IMG/VR virus record: IMGVR_UViG_3300047553_000886
Location: 1 to 22,320 of that record
Origin: a virus
Length of the DNA: 22,320 nucleotides
Strand: one strand, 5' to 3'
In this document: positions 15,243-22,065 of the stretch, in pieces
How positions within the stretch are numbered: the first letter of the stretch is position 1
Layout of the letters: each line of letters begins with the position of its first letter
The notes under the pieces: model-generated
What the model saw: the letters and a program-made list of their open reading frames with translations, nothing else
What the model was told of the DNA's origin: nothing
The model's database searches: none
Made by a program: the position numbers and the translations under genes

Positions 15243-15756
15243 AAAGCAAGTTGCACAGCCATTGACCCATGGCACTTTGGTGAGTCTGCCCGGCGGTCGG
15301 GTTGGTGAGTGGATCAGTGAGGCGGAGGAAGGCACCAGCTTTCGCACCGAGCATTTCCGGACTGTCGACTCGCTCGGCCTTTTGATGCGCAATGGCGCGA
15401 TCACGGCGCAGATGCACGACGCGGGTCAGGACTTCTCTCGCACATTTGTTTTTGCTCAGCTAAGTTCAGCGGGCTCACCACCGCTTGATCGCATACCTGG
15501 TGGTCATTGGCAGGACACGATGACAGAGCGCTGTGCCTGGGCTAGAAAGCGGTTGGGTGAGGCGCTCGATGCAGTGGGTGGTATCAGTAGCCCCGGTGGT
15601 TGCGCTGTCTGGCACGTGGCCGGTTTGGGTCAAAGCGTGAAGGAGTGGTCTGCTCAGGAAGGTTGGAACGGACGCACACTCAACCAGTACGAGGCCAAGG
15701 GCATTTTGGTTGGCGCATTGGGTGTGTTGGCGGTGCATTACGGGTACAGTCGTTAA
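15235..15756 (+). CDS. DUF6456-like phage protein, possible late regulator
   Basis: A 173-residue protein with FRTVDSLGLLMRNGAITAQM, DAGQDFSRTFVFAQL, RIPGGHWQDTMTERCAWARK, LDAVGGISSPGGCAVWHVAG and a conserved end with ILVGALGVLAVHYGY. The layout matches the DUF6456 proteins I recall from alphaproteobacterial and betaproteobacterial phages, which sit between replication and packaging genes. The helical C-terminal half (WARKRLGEALDAVGG to the end) resembles a DNA-binding fold but shows no clear HTH. Its place suggests control of late genes, but this is inference. GGAGG at 15225-15229, inside the end of the RuvC gene, precedes the ATG. Confidence 0.72.
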   Translation: MAKKQVAQPLTHGTLVSLPGGRVGEWISEAEEGTSFRTEHFRTVDSLGLLMRNGAITAQMHDAGQDFSRTFVFAQLSSAGSPPLDRIPGGHWQDTMTERCAWARKRLGEALDAVGGISSPGGCAVWHVAGLGQSVKEWSAQEGWNGRTLNQYEAKGILVGALGVLAVHYGYSR

Positions 15757-15763
15757 AAAACGC

Positions 15764-15792
15764 TTGTCAGGACGTTGTCCGGACGCTATGAT
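15764..15792 (+). promoter_or_regulatory. Promoter with tandem operator for the toxin-antitoxin pair
   Basis: TTGTCA (15764-15769) and TATGAT (15787-15792) are separated by exactly 17 bases, a strong sigma70-type promoter. The spacer and -35 consist of two perfect-register 11-bp tandem copies, TTGTCAGGACG (15764-15774) and TTGTCCGGACG (15775-15785), which differ at one base. Ribbon-helix-helix antitoxins typically bind such short repeats, so autoregulation by the DUF1778 product is likely. Confidence 0.75.
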
Positions 15793-15820
15793 GGGTCAAC
15801 TTTTCAAAAAAGGGGTCGCC

Positions 15821-16099
15821 ATGACCGCAGTCATTCATTCCAAATCTGAGCGCATTGATGTGCGAGCCAGCACGCCTGTGAAGCAATTGCTTCAGGAAGC
15901 GGCGCGCGTGGCGCACAAAAATGTGAGCGAGTTTCTGCTTGACGCGGGCATCATCGCGGCTAACCAGACCTTGGCTGACCGCACCCGTTTCGAGCTAAGC
16001 GACGACAAGTGGTTGGCGTTTCAGGCTGCACTTGACCAGCCCGTGAGTGCCAAGCCCAAGCTCAAGAAGCTTTTGTCTGAGCCGGGGCTGCTTGGTTGA
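15821..16099 (+). CDS. DUF1778 ribbon-helix-helix antitoxin (TacA-like)
   Basis: A 92-residue protein with the DUF1778 core KSERIDVRASTPVKQLLQEA, ARVAHKNVSEFLLDAGI and a C-terminal toxin-binding tail (FELSDDKWLAFQAALDQP). RERIDVR-like strands form the ribbon that contacts DNA; the tail blocks the partner acetyltransferase. The ATG at 15821 is preceded by AGGGG; an earlier in-frame ATG lies next to the -10 and is unlikely. The stop overlaps the toxin start (TTGA at 16096-16099), ensuring coupled synthesis. It sits in the prophage as an addiction or anti-phage element. The assignment is strong from motif and context. Confidence 0.9.
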   Translation: MTAVIHSKSERIDVRASTPVKQLLQEAARVAHKNVSEFLLDAGIIAANQTLADRTRFELSDDKWLAFQAALDQPVSAKPKLKKLLSEPGLLG

Positions 16100-16608
16100 G
16101 TTCGCATGCTTACGAGCCAGTTCGCAAACTGGCCGGCTCGGACACCGTTGAGTCCTTCGACTGTGGCCAGAGCGCACTGAATCAGTTTTTGCAGCGCTTT
16201 GCGCTCGTCAACCAAAAATCTAATAGCGCGCAAACCTACGTGAGTTGCCATTCGGGCTCGGTCGTTGGTTTCTACAGTTTGGCGGTTGGTAGCGTTGAGC
16301 CTTCCAGTGCGGCACCTCGTGTAACCAAAGGTATTCCACAGCACCCCGTGCCGGTGATGATTCTGGCCCGGCTTGCGGTGGACCTTCAGCACCAAGGCGC
16401 TGGGCTTGGCAAAGCACTGCTCAAAGACGCGCTGCTGCGCACTGCACAAGCGGCAGACATTGCCGGAATTCGTGCACTGCTGGTGCATGCAAAGGACGAG
16501 ACTGCCAGGCAGTGGTATCTCAATTGGGAGTTTGAACCCAGCCCATCTGATCCGTTTCACCTGTTCCTTTTGATGAAGGACATCAAGGCCATGGTGGGTA
16601 AATCGTGA
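16096..16608 (+). CDS. GNAT acetyltransferase toxin (TacT-like)
   Basis: A 170-residue GNAT protein. ILARLAVDLQHQGAGLGKAL (89-108) holds the acetyl-CoA loop (Q100 to G105), and Y141 in ARQWYLNWEFEP is the likely catalytic tyrosine. The N-terminal ESFDCGQSALNQFLQRFA is typical of TacT/AtaT relatives. Such toxins acetylate the amino group of charged tRNAs and stop translation; the antitoxin gene immediately upstream neutralises it. The start is TTG, overlapping the antitoxin stop (TTGA), which lowers expression relative to the antitoxin. No ATG is available nearby in frame. The target tRNA cannot be told from the sequence. Confidence 0.9.
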   Translation: MSSHAYEPVRKLAGSDTVESFDCGQSALNQFLQRFALVNQKSNSAQTYVSCHSGSVVGFYSLAVGSVEPSSAAPRVTKGIPQHPVPVMILARLAVDLQHQGAGLGKALLKDALLRTAQAADIAGIRALLVHAKDETARQWYLNWEFEPSPSDPFHLFLLMKDIKAMVGKS

Positions 16609-16657
16609 GTTAAAAGTACAGGGTATTTAGTCGATGAATAAATCGCACGAAAACCCC

Positions 16658-16687
16658 TTGACGCGGTATATATCGAAGCGGTAGCAT
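16658..16687 (+). promoter_or_regulatory. Possible promoter upstream of the methyltransferase gene
   Basis: TTGACG (16658-16663) is followed after 18 bases by TAGCAT (16682-16687). The -35 is strong and the -10 is moderate. Transcription would start near 16694, just before the terminator-like hairpin at 16707. It is the first promoter-like signal after the toxin gene and could drive the methyltransferase and the packaging genes. Confidence 0.4.
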
Positions 16688-16706
16688 TCAGCTAATCACT
16701 CAAATT

Positions 16707-16743
16707 ACGCCCACACGGTTTGCGCCTTGTGGGCGTTTTGTTT
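16707..16743 (+). terminator. Rho-independent terminator after the toxin gene / in the methyltransferase leader
   Basis: ACGCCCACA (16707-16715) and TGTGGGCGT (16728-16736) form a perfect 9-bp stem with a 12-base loop, followed by a T-rich run (16736-16743, TTTTGTTT). It would end transcription from the toxin-antitoxin operon. It also lies between the possible promoter at 16658 and the methyltransferase start at 16831, so it may act as a leader terminator. Confidence 0.82.
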
Positions 16744-16830
16744 GGGTCTTCACTTCCCCGCATTTACCGCGCTTGCAAGCAGCCCTCGCTGGTTGACCTG
16801 CAAGCTGCGCTCCAACCCGAAAGCTTCCCT

Positions 16831-18117
16831 ATGACACCCGAGATCCGAATGGTCGCGGTGGATTCGCTCATCCCGTATGCGCGAAACGCCCGCACCCACA
16901 GCGATGACCAGGTGGCACAAATTGCCGCATCCATCTCCGAGTTTGGTTTTACCAATCCGATCCTGACAGATGGGGACAAAGGCGTGATCGCAGGACACGG
17001 ACGCTTGGCTGCAGCGCGCAAACTTGCACTGACTGAAGTGCCCGTGATTGAGCTGGGCCACCTCACCGCAATTCAAAAGAAAGCCTACATCCTGGCCGAC
17101 AACCGCATCGCTGCAAACGCTGGCTGGGACGAAGAGTTGCTCAAGCTTGAGATTGCCGAACTCGATGAGGCTGACTTCAATCTGGAGTTGATGGGCTTTG
17201 GTGATGAAGAGCTTGAGCGTTTGCTCAACGGTGATGGCGACACCACGGGCCTGACCGAAGACGATGCAGTACCCGAGTTGCCAGCCGAACCTGTTTCCAA
17301 AACAGGTGATGTGTGGGTCTTGGGTCAGCACCGTTTGCTGTGTGGTGACTCCACCGTGCTCTCCGATGTGGAGCGACTGATGAATGGCCAGCTCGCCGAC
17401 ATGGCTTTCACCGATCCACCCTACAACGTGGACTACGGCAACAGCGCCAAAGACAAGATGCGAGGCAAGGACCGTCGCATCATGAACGATGCGCTAGGAG
17501 ATGGGTTCTATAAGTTCCTCTACGACGCCTGCGTCAACTTGTTGGTGGTCACCAAAGGAGCCTGCTATGTGTGCATGAGCTCCTCTGAGTTGCACACCTT
17601 GCAAAAAGCCTGGCTTGATGCGGGCGGCAAGTGGTCCACATTTGTGATCTGGGCCAAGAACACTTTTACGCTTGGACGCGCCGACTACCAGCGCCAGTAC
17701 GAGCCAATCCTTTATGGTTGGAAAGATGGCGCAAAACACTTCTGGTGCGGTGACCGCGACCAGTCAGACATTTGGAATTACAACAAGCCCCGTGTGAACG
17801 ATTTACACCCGACGATGAAGCCGGTGGAGTTGGTCGAGCGTGCCATCAAGAACTCATCCAAGACACGCGACATCGTGATCGATTTGTTTGGCGGATCTGG
17901 CACAACGCTCATTGCATGCGAGAAAACGAATCGCCAAGCCCGTCTCATGGAGATGGATCCCAAGTACGTGGACGTTATCGTCAAGCGTTGGGAGGAATAC
18001 ACAGGACAAAAAGCCACCCGTGAAGCGGATGGCTCTGCATTTGCAGATCTATCGCCGCAAGGTCAGTCTGTTTTAGCTGATGCTGTGGGGAGCGAGCTAG
18101 AGGGTGAGACCCTGTAG
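16831..18117 (+). CDS. ParB-domain / DNA methyltransferase fusion
   Basis: A 428-residue protein. Residues about 5-95 are a ParB/Srx-like nuclease-type domain (VDSLIPYARNARTHSDDQVA, GHGRL at 55-59). The C-terminal part is an amino-methyltransferase with motif IV DPPY (195-198) and motif I DLFGGSGTT (351-359). The order IV before I makes it beta class, which methylates adenine N6 or cytosine N4. There is no restriction partner in the window, so it probably protects phage DNA or alters gene expression. MTPEIRM at 16831 is the first ATG of the domain; the frame is open to 16720, but that start lies inside the terminator. Its last 55 bases overlap the convergent DUF3489 gene. Its target sequence is unknown. 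Confidence 0.93.
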   Translation: MTPEIRMVAVDSLIPYARNARTHSDDQVAQIAASISEFGFTNPILTDGDKGVIAGHGRLAAARKLALTEVPVIELGHLTAIQKKAYILADNRIAANAGWDEELLKLEIAELDEADFNLELMGFGDEELERLLNGDGDTTGLTEDDAVPELPAEPVSKTGDVWVLGQHRLLCGDSTVLSDVERLMNGQLADMAFTDPPYNVDYGNSAKDKMRGKDRRIMNDALGDGFYKFLYDACVNLLVVTKGACYVCMSSSELHTLQKAWLDAGGKWSTFVIWAKNTFTLGRADYQRQYEPILYGWKDGAKHFWCGDRDQSDIWNYNKPRVNDLHPTMKPVELVERAIKNSSKTRDIVIDLFGGSGTTLIACEKTNRQARLMEMDPKYVDVIVKRWEEYTGQKATREADGSAFADLSPQGQSVLADAVGSELEGETL

Positions 18118-18539
18118 ACCCGCTCACCACCGCTCTCTTTGACGGAGTCGATGGTCAGGCCCAGCTTCTTTTTCAAAGTTCCAGCCATACAACCGCGCAC
18201 CGTGTGCGCCTGCCATCCTGTGGCCTCCACCATTTGAGGGAGGGTTGCACCTTCGGGGCGTTTCATCAGATCGATGAGTACCGACTGTTTGCTGCCTTCG
18301 CGTTTGGGTTTGGCCGGTGGCTCAATACCAATGGCCTTCAAGCCTGCAACGGTGATGGCAAAACGGGTAGAGCCCTCTGGTCCTTTGCTGTGGGGTCTGA
18401 TCAGGCCTTCATTGCCAAGGCTGGTCAGCACCTTGATCAATGCACCACCTTTGAGGTTGGACGGGAAGTCGGTCAGCACATGCTGAGGATGGCTGGCTGC
18501 AGCGTTGAGAAGCAAGGTTTGGCTGGGTGTGAGTTTCAT
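18063..18539 (-). CDS. DUF3489 protein
   Basis: A 158-residue protein. The N-terminal half is a winged-helix-like region (LTPSQTLLLNAAASHPQHVL, IKVLTSLGNEGLIRPHSK). The C-terminal DUF3489 domain has KQSVLIDLMKRPEGATLPQM, VEATGWQAHTVRGCMAGTLK and KKLGLTIDSVKESGGERVYR. The domain is small, probably DNA-binding and of unknown function, and occurs in phages and mobile elements. GGAGG lies 5 bases before the ATG at 18539. It is the last gene of a three-gene minus-strand cassette. Its 3' end overlaps the methyltransferase 3' end by 55 bases in antisense (18063-18117), so the two genes may interfere with each other. Confidence 0.87.
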   Translation of the reverse strand: MKLTPSQTLLLNAAASHPQHVLTDFPSNLKGGALIKVLTSLGNEGLIRPHSKGPEGSTRFAITVAGLKAIGIEPPAKPKREGSKQSVLIDLMKRPEGATLPQMVEATGWQAHTVRGCMAGTLKKKLGLTIDSVKESGGERVYRVSPSSSLPTASAKTD

Positions 18540-18553
18540 GTTGACCTCCGGTA

Positions 18554-18742
18554 TCAGTTTGGTTGGGTTGTTTGTTTGGATTGCTGGCCAGCCGTGAATG
18601 CGGCTTGCAGGGCTTCTTTGAGGCCCCAGACGCTGACTTCATGAAAGTCCAGGCGGTCGCTGTTGCGTGTTGCCAGCGTGTCGATGTGCAGATGCTCTGC
18701 GGCGATTTGGTTGAGCAGACGCTCCAATGTTTTGGCGTCCAT
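18554..18742 (-). CDS. DUF6900-like small protein (62 aa)
   Basis: The sequence ERLLNQIAAEHLHIDTLATR, NSDRLDFHEVSVWGLKEALQ and AAFTAGQQ matches, from memory, the DUF6900 pattern ('hIxTLeTRNSDxLDFHxVxVW'), found in phages and mobile DNA with no known function. The ATG at 18742 shares a base with the stop of the upstream gene (TGATG); a GTG at 18745 would instead give a 4-base overlap. It ends 14 bases before the DUF3489 start. The cassette runs against the surrounding phage genes. Confidence 0.75.
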   Translation of the reverse strand: MDAKTLERLLNQIAAEHLHIDTLATRNSDRLDFHEVSVWGLKEALQAAFTAGQQSKQTTQPN

Positions 18743-18948
18743 CACTTGGCTCCCCGCACCTGGTGGATCTGGCGGGCGCGGTCAAAGCCGACCCACTCGC
18801 CTTGGGTATCAAGGCCGCGTGAGGCCAGCTCCTCGCGGGCCAGCAGGTTGAGGTCAAGTTCCCCACGTGCGGCGGCTGCCAGTACCTTGGTGAGCGCGAT
18901 CTGGATGAACCCGACCTCGTCGACGGTGAACTGTGTGGTGTAGGTCAT
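18742..18948 (-). CDS. Hypothetical small protein (68 aa), first gene of the reverse cassette
   Basis: The start at 18948 (MTYTTQFTVDEVGFIQIALT) is chosen because AAGGAG lies 8 bases upstream; a longer frame to 19011 lacks this. The C-terminal ELDLNLLAREELASRGLDTQ and GEWVGFDRARQIH form a short conserved-looking block that I have seen beside DUF6900-type genes; this is recollection. No catalytic motif is visible. The stop shares a base with the DUF6900-like start. A convincing promoter upstream could not be picked out. Confidence 0.75.
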   Translation of the reverse strand: MTYTTQFTVDEVGFIQIALTKVLAAAARGELDLNLLAREELASRGLDTQGEWVGFDRARQIHQVRGAK

Positions 18949-19077
18949 TTGCAAAGCTCCTTGGGTTGTTGATGACGTTCCTATGAACGCTCTGAATCCA
19001 AGTGAAGCCAAGCTTTATCTGCATCAATTGCGATTAGTTTTTTGATTGAGTTGCTTACACGCCAATACCGAGCCGCT

Positions 19078-19443
19078 ATGCCCCGCAGTGCCCCGACACC
19101 ATGCCGTCACCCCGCCTGCGCGTTGGTGCTGGACAAGCCCGGCTACTGCGAGCAGCACCGCCCCAAGGTGCACCGGGACTACGGGCGTGCCAGGCGTGGC
19201 TTTGATACTGAGCTGGGCTTCTACCAGTCCGCGCGCTGGCGTGAGGTACGTGCTGCATTCCTGCGTGAACACCCGCTGTGTGTGGCGTGCAAGGGGGCGG
19301 GTCTGGTGGTGGCTGCCAAGGTTGCCGACCACATCAGGCCGCTCAAGGACGGCGGCGAGCGCTTTGACTGGGTCAATCTGCAAGGGCTGTGCGTCTCATG
19401 TCACAACCGAAAGACGGCGCGTGAGACTGCAGGTCGGGGCTGA
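19078..19443 (+). CDS. HNH endonuclease, packaging-associated
   Basis: A 121-residue protein with the HNH signature: VADHIRPLKDGG (D84, H85), FDWVNLQGLC (N100) and CVSCHNRKT (H109, N110). C68, C71, C105 and C108 bind the structural zinc. An additional N-terminal cysteine/histidine cluster (CRHPACAL, YCEQH) may form a second zinc site. HNH proteins beside terminase genes in HK97-like phages are needed for cos cleavage together with the terminase. The ATG at 19078 is preferred over a TTG at 19042 because the family usually begins close to the N-terminal zinc cluster. It stops just before the C/G palindrome at 19446. Confidence 0.92.
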   Translation: MPRSAPTPCRHPACALVLDKPGYCEQHRPKVHRDYGRARRGFDTELGFYQSARWREVRAAFLREHPLCVACKGAGLVVAAKVADHIRPLKDGGERFDWVNLQGLCVSCHNRKTARETAGRG

Positions 19444-19445
19444 CT

Positions 19446-19545
19446 ACCCCCCCCGGGGGGGTCTCAATCTCTACAGACGGCGGCCAAAGATGCGTGCGCC
19501 TGCCAAGATTTTTGCGCGTGCAAATTGAAACCTAGGGGGGTTGCC
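19446..19545. other. Candidate cos (packaging) site
   Basis: Immediately after the HNH stop lies a C8-G7 palindrome (19446-19462). A second G-run, CCTAGGGGGG (19531-19540), follows 70 bases later, and a TTTGC-GCGT-GCAAA dyad (19511-19524) lies between. In cos-type HK97-like phages the cohesive-end site usually sits between the HNH and terminase small-subunit genes, which is this position. The exact nicks cannot be told from the sequence. Confidence 0.5.
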
Positions 19546-19592
19546 CGAAGGCAGCCTAATGCCGGGCCTCGCCGGTCGGGGCTAAGAGCCGA

Positions 19593-19820
19593 TCAGTTGA
19601 GATCGGCGATGAACTTTTCAATATTGATGGCTTTGGATTTCCCCACCGAGCGAATGATGGAGTTGGCGACGTTTTCTTCAACGACGCTGTTCCATTTGGA
19701 AAAGCTTTTGTCCGTCACGCTCTTGTCAAACGCAGATCGAACCGCCTCACGCCCAGCTTTCATATCAGCCGCCAGAGCGGACTGAACGAGGCATTTTGAG
19801 ATGACGTCGGCTTTGCGCAC
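19593..19820 (-). CDS. Possible small gene (75 aa) in the HNH-terminase gap
   Basis: The minus strand holds an open frame starting at a GTG (19820): residues include ADVISKCLVQSALAADMKAG, REAVRSAFDKSV and SKWNSVVEENVANSIIRSVG, with plausible composition and helix content. No family is recognised. A TAA lies 33 bases upstream in the same frame, so the protein could be the C-terminal remnant of a longer one. The stop falls in a 7-bp stem (GCCGATC/GATCGGC, 19588-19607). The rest of 19546-19880 holds nothing else I can identify. Coding potential is uncertain. Confidence 0.4.
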   Translation of the reverse strand: MRKADVISKCLVQSALAADMKAGREAVRSAFDKSVTDKSFSKWNSVVEENVANSIIRSVGKSKAINIEKFIADLN

Positions 19821-19880
19821 TGGGAGTTTTCCGGTGGGTTTGAAGCCTCCATATTAACGATTACCAACGACTGAACCCAG

Positions 19881-20339
19881 ATGGCCGGAAGAAAACCACT
19901 CCCGACGGAGATCAAAAAGCTCAGGGGAACCCTGCAAAAGTGCAGGACCAACCCGCATGAGCCGCAGCCCCAAGGGGATCTGGTTGCGCCGCCCGAGTAC
20001 ATGTCCGACGGGGCCAAGCAGGCCTGGCGCTATGCCATTGAGAGCGCGCCTGAGCATTTGCTGCGCAAACTCGATATGTCGGTGCTGGAGGTTTGGTCCT
20101 GCGCCGCTGACTTGTACCGCAAGGCCCAGATCGGAATCACCAAGACGGGTCTGCTGATCAAAGCGCCGAACACCGGTGTGCCGATGCAGTCGCCGTACTT
20201 GGCCATCGCCAACAAGCAGGCCCAGATCATGACCAAGGCAGCGGTGGAGATGGGATTTACGCCAGCCTCTCGTTCGCGTATCACACAGCCCACAGATACC
20301 CAGATCGATCTCGATCCTTGGGCGGACATAGCAGGCTGA
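19881..20339 (+). CDS. Phage terminase small subunit, P27 family
   Basis: A 152-residue protein. The start MAGRKPLPTEIKKLRGTLQK and the helical core (PPEYMSDGAKQAWRYAIESA, LDMSVLEVWSCAADLYRKAQ, NKQAQIMTKAAVEMGFTPAS) match the P27 family of small terminase subunits. These bind phage DNA near cos and hand it to the large subunit. The large-subunit gene follows 9 bases later. There is no obvious Shine-Dalgarno sequence before the ATG. It is the standard partner of Terminase_1-type large subunits. Confidence 0.9.
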   Translation: MAGRKPLPTEIKKLRGTLQKCRTNPHEPQPQGDLVAPPEYMSDGAKQAWRYAIESAPEHLLRKLDMSVLEVWSCAADLYRKAQIGITKTGLLIKAPNTGVPMQSPYLAIANKQAQIMTKAAVEMGFTPASRSRITQPTDTQIDLDPWADIAG

Positions 20340-20348
20340 GACTGAACT

Positions 20349-22061
20349 TTGGCAGCAGATAACTACGCCGCCGTTGCCCGCAAGTATGCACAGGCAGTCG
20401 TTGCCGGTGACATCCTGACCTGCAAATGGGTCCAGCGTGCATGCCAACGGCAGTTGAATGATCTGGCAAAGTTCAAGGGCAAGGCAAGTCCCTACCAGTT
20501 CAACCCAAAGCTCACCGACAAGGACGGGCGGGAATTCCATCCCGCTGACAACCTGTGCGCGTTCATTGAACGCCTGCCCCACGTCAAGGGGCCGCTGGCA
20601 GGCGAAACGATCAAGTTGGAGCCTTGGCAGGTGTTCATCCTGACCACCGTATTTGGATGGGTCAAGCCTGACGGTAATCGCCGCTTTCGGCGCTCGTACA
20701 TTGAGGTGCCACGTGGCAACGCTAAGTCGACCCTGTCGTCTGCGCTTGCGCTGTATATGCTGGCCGCCGATGGTGAAGGTGGTGCAGAGGTTTACTCTCT
20801 GGCCACCACCCGCGACCAGGCGCGCATTGTGTTTGGTGATGCGCAGACCATGGCGCGCAGGTCACAGGGCTTTCGCAGCCGGTTCTCTGTCAACGTTGGT
20901 GCGCACAACATGAACGTGCTGCATACCGGCTCAAAGTTTGAAGCGCTCTCGGCAGAGGGATCTACGCTCGACGGCCTGAACATTCACTTCGGCTGCATTG
21001 ATGAACTGCACGCCCATAAGACTCGCACCGTCTACGACGTTGTGGAGACCGGTACCGGCAAGCGAGACAACTCGCTCTTGTGGGTGATCACCACCGCTGG
21101 CAGCAATCGCGCAGGCATTTGCTACGAGGTACGCACCTTTGTAACTCGACTACTCGATGGTGTGTTCGAGGACGACAGCCAGTTTGGCATCGTCTACGGG
21201 CTGGACGACGGGGACGACTGGACCAGCGAAGACTCGCTGATGAAGGCCAACCCCAACTGGGGTATCTCGGTGCGCCCGGAAATCCTGGGACCGCTGCAGG
21301 CCAAGGCCATGCAGTTGCCCAGTGCAATGAACAACTTCAAGACCAAGCACTTGAACGAGTGGGTCAACGCTGACACTGCATGGATGGACATGCGCTCCTG
21401 GGACGCCTGTGCTGATCAGGACCTGGACATCGAGTCCTTTGTTGGCCAGCCCTGCTGGGTGGGTCTGGACTTGGCCAGCAAGACAGACATTGCGGCATTG
21501 GTGATTGTGTTTGCCCATCCCGAGATTGCTGACGCATTCGTAGTCTTCGGCAAGTACTACCTGCCAGAGGACACGGTCAATGCCAACGGCAACAGTCAGT
21601 ACCCGGGATGGATGCATACCGGACGCCTCACCGTGACGCCGGGCAATGTGATTGATTTCAGTTGGATCGAAGCGGATCTGAATGATCTGTCCTCTCGCTT
21701 TGCTGTTCAGGCAGTCGCGTTTGATCCGTTTCAGGCGACGCAACTCTCGACCCGAATGTTGAGTGAGGGGCTGCCCATGATTGAAGTGCGTCCGACGGTG
21801 CTGAATTTCTCAGAACCGATGAAGGCGCTTGAAGCCCTGGTGCTTCAAAAGAAATTGGTTCACGACGGTGACCCGGTTCTGGGTTGGATGGTCAGCAACG
21901 TGGTGGCCCACCTGGACGCCAAAGACAACATTTACCCACGCAAGGAGCGAGCAGAAAACAAGATCGACGGCATCGTGGCACTGATCATGGCCCTTTCAAG
22001 GGCAATCAAACCGGGAGACTCGGTGGTGCTGGGATCCGACTACGAGTTGATGTTGCTCTGA
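20349..22061 (+). CDS. Phage terminase large subunit (HK97-like, Terminase_1)
   Basis: A 570-residue packaging ATPase/nuclease. Walker A PRGNAKST (121-128), Walker B GCIDEL (215-220) followed by HAHKTRTVYD, and the C-terminal RNase H-like nuclease with D374 (VGLDLASKTDIAALV) and a final acidic segment near NKIDGIVALIMALSRA. Full length for the family. The start appears to be TTG: no in-frame ATG exists before the conserved YMLAADGEG region, and the N-terminal YAQAVVAGDILTCKWVQRAC is typical of the family start. It cuts concatemeric phage DNA at cos and drives it into the prohead. The portal gene begins 4 bases after the stop. Confidence 0.94.
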   Translation: MAADNYAAVARKYAQAVVAGDILTCKWVQRACQRQLNDLAKFKGKASPYQFNPKLTDKDGREFHPADNLCAFIERLPHVKGPLAGETIKLEPWQVFILTTVFGWVKPDGNRRFRRSYIEVPRGNAKSTLSSALALYMLAADGEGGAEVYSLATTRDQARIVFGDAQTMARRSQGFRSRFSVNVGAHNMNVLHTGSKFEALSAEGSTLDGLNIHFGCIDELHAHKTRTVYDVVETGTGKRDNSLLWVITTAGSNRAGICYEVRTFVTRLLDGVFEDDSQFGIVYGLDDGDDWTSEDSLMKANPNWGISVRPEILGPLQAKAMQLPSAMNNFKTKHLNEWVNADTAWMDMRSWDACADQDLDIESFVGQPCWVGLDLASKTDIAALVIVFAHPEIADAFVVFGKYYLPEDTVNANGNSQYPGWMHTGRLTVTPGNVIDFSWIEADLNDLSSRFAVQAVAFDPFQATQLSTRMLSEGLPMIEVRPTVLNFSEPMKALEALVLQKKLVHDGDPVLGWMVSNVVAHLDAKDNIYPRKERAENKIDGIVALIMALSRAIKPGDSVVLGSDYELMLL

Positions 22062-22065
22062 ACTG

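Noticed and set aside
16720-16830. N-terminal extension of the methyltransferase
   Set aside because: The extended start would be a TTG in the loop of the terminator hairpin; the conserved ParB-like domain begins after the ATG at 16831.
19525-19785. 86-codon plus-strand frame in the HNH-terminase gap
   Set aside because: It starts inside the cos candidate and has no ribosome binding site or family resemblance; the minus-strand frame there is the better, though still weak, candidate.
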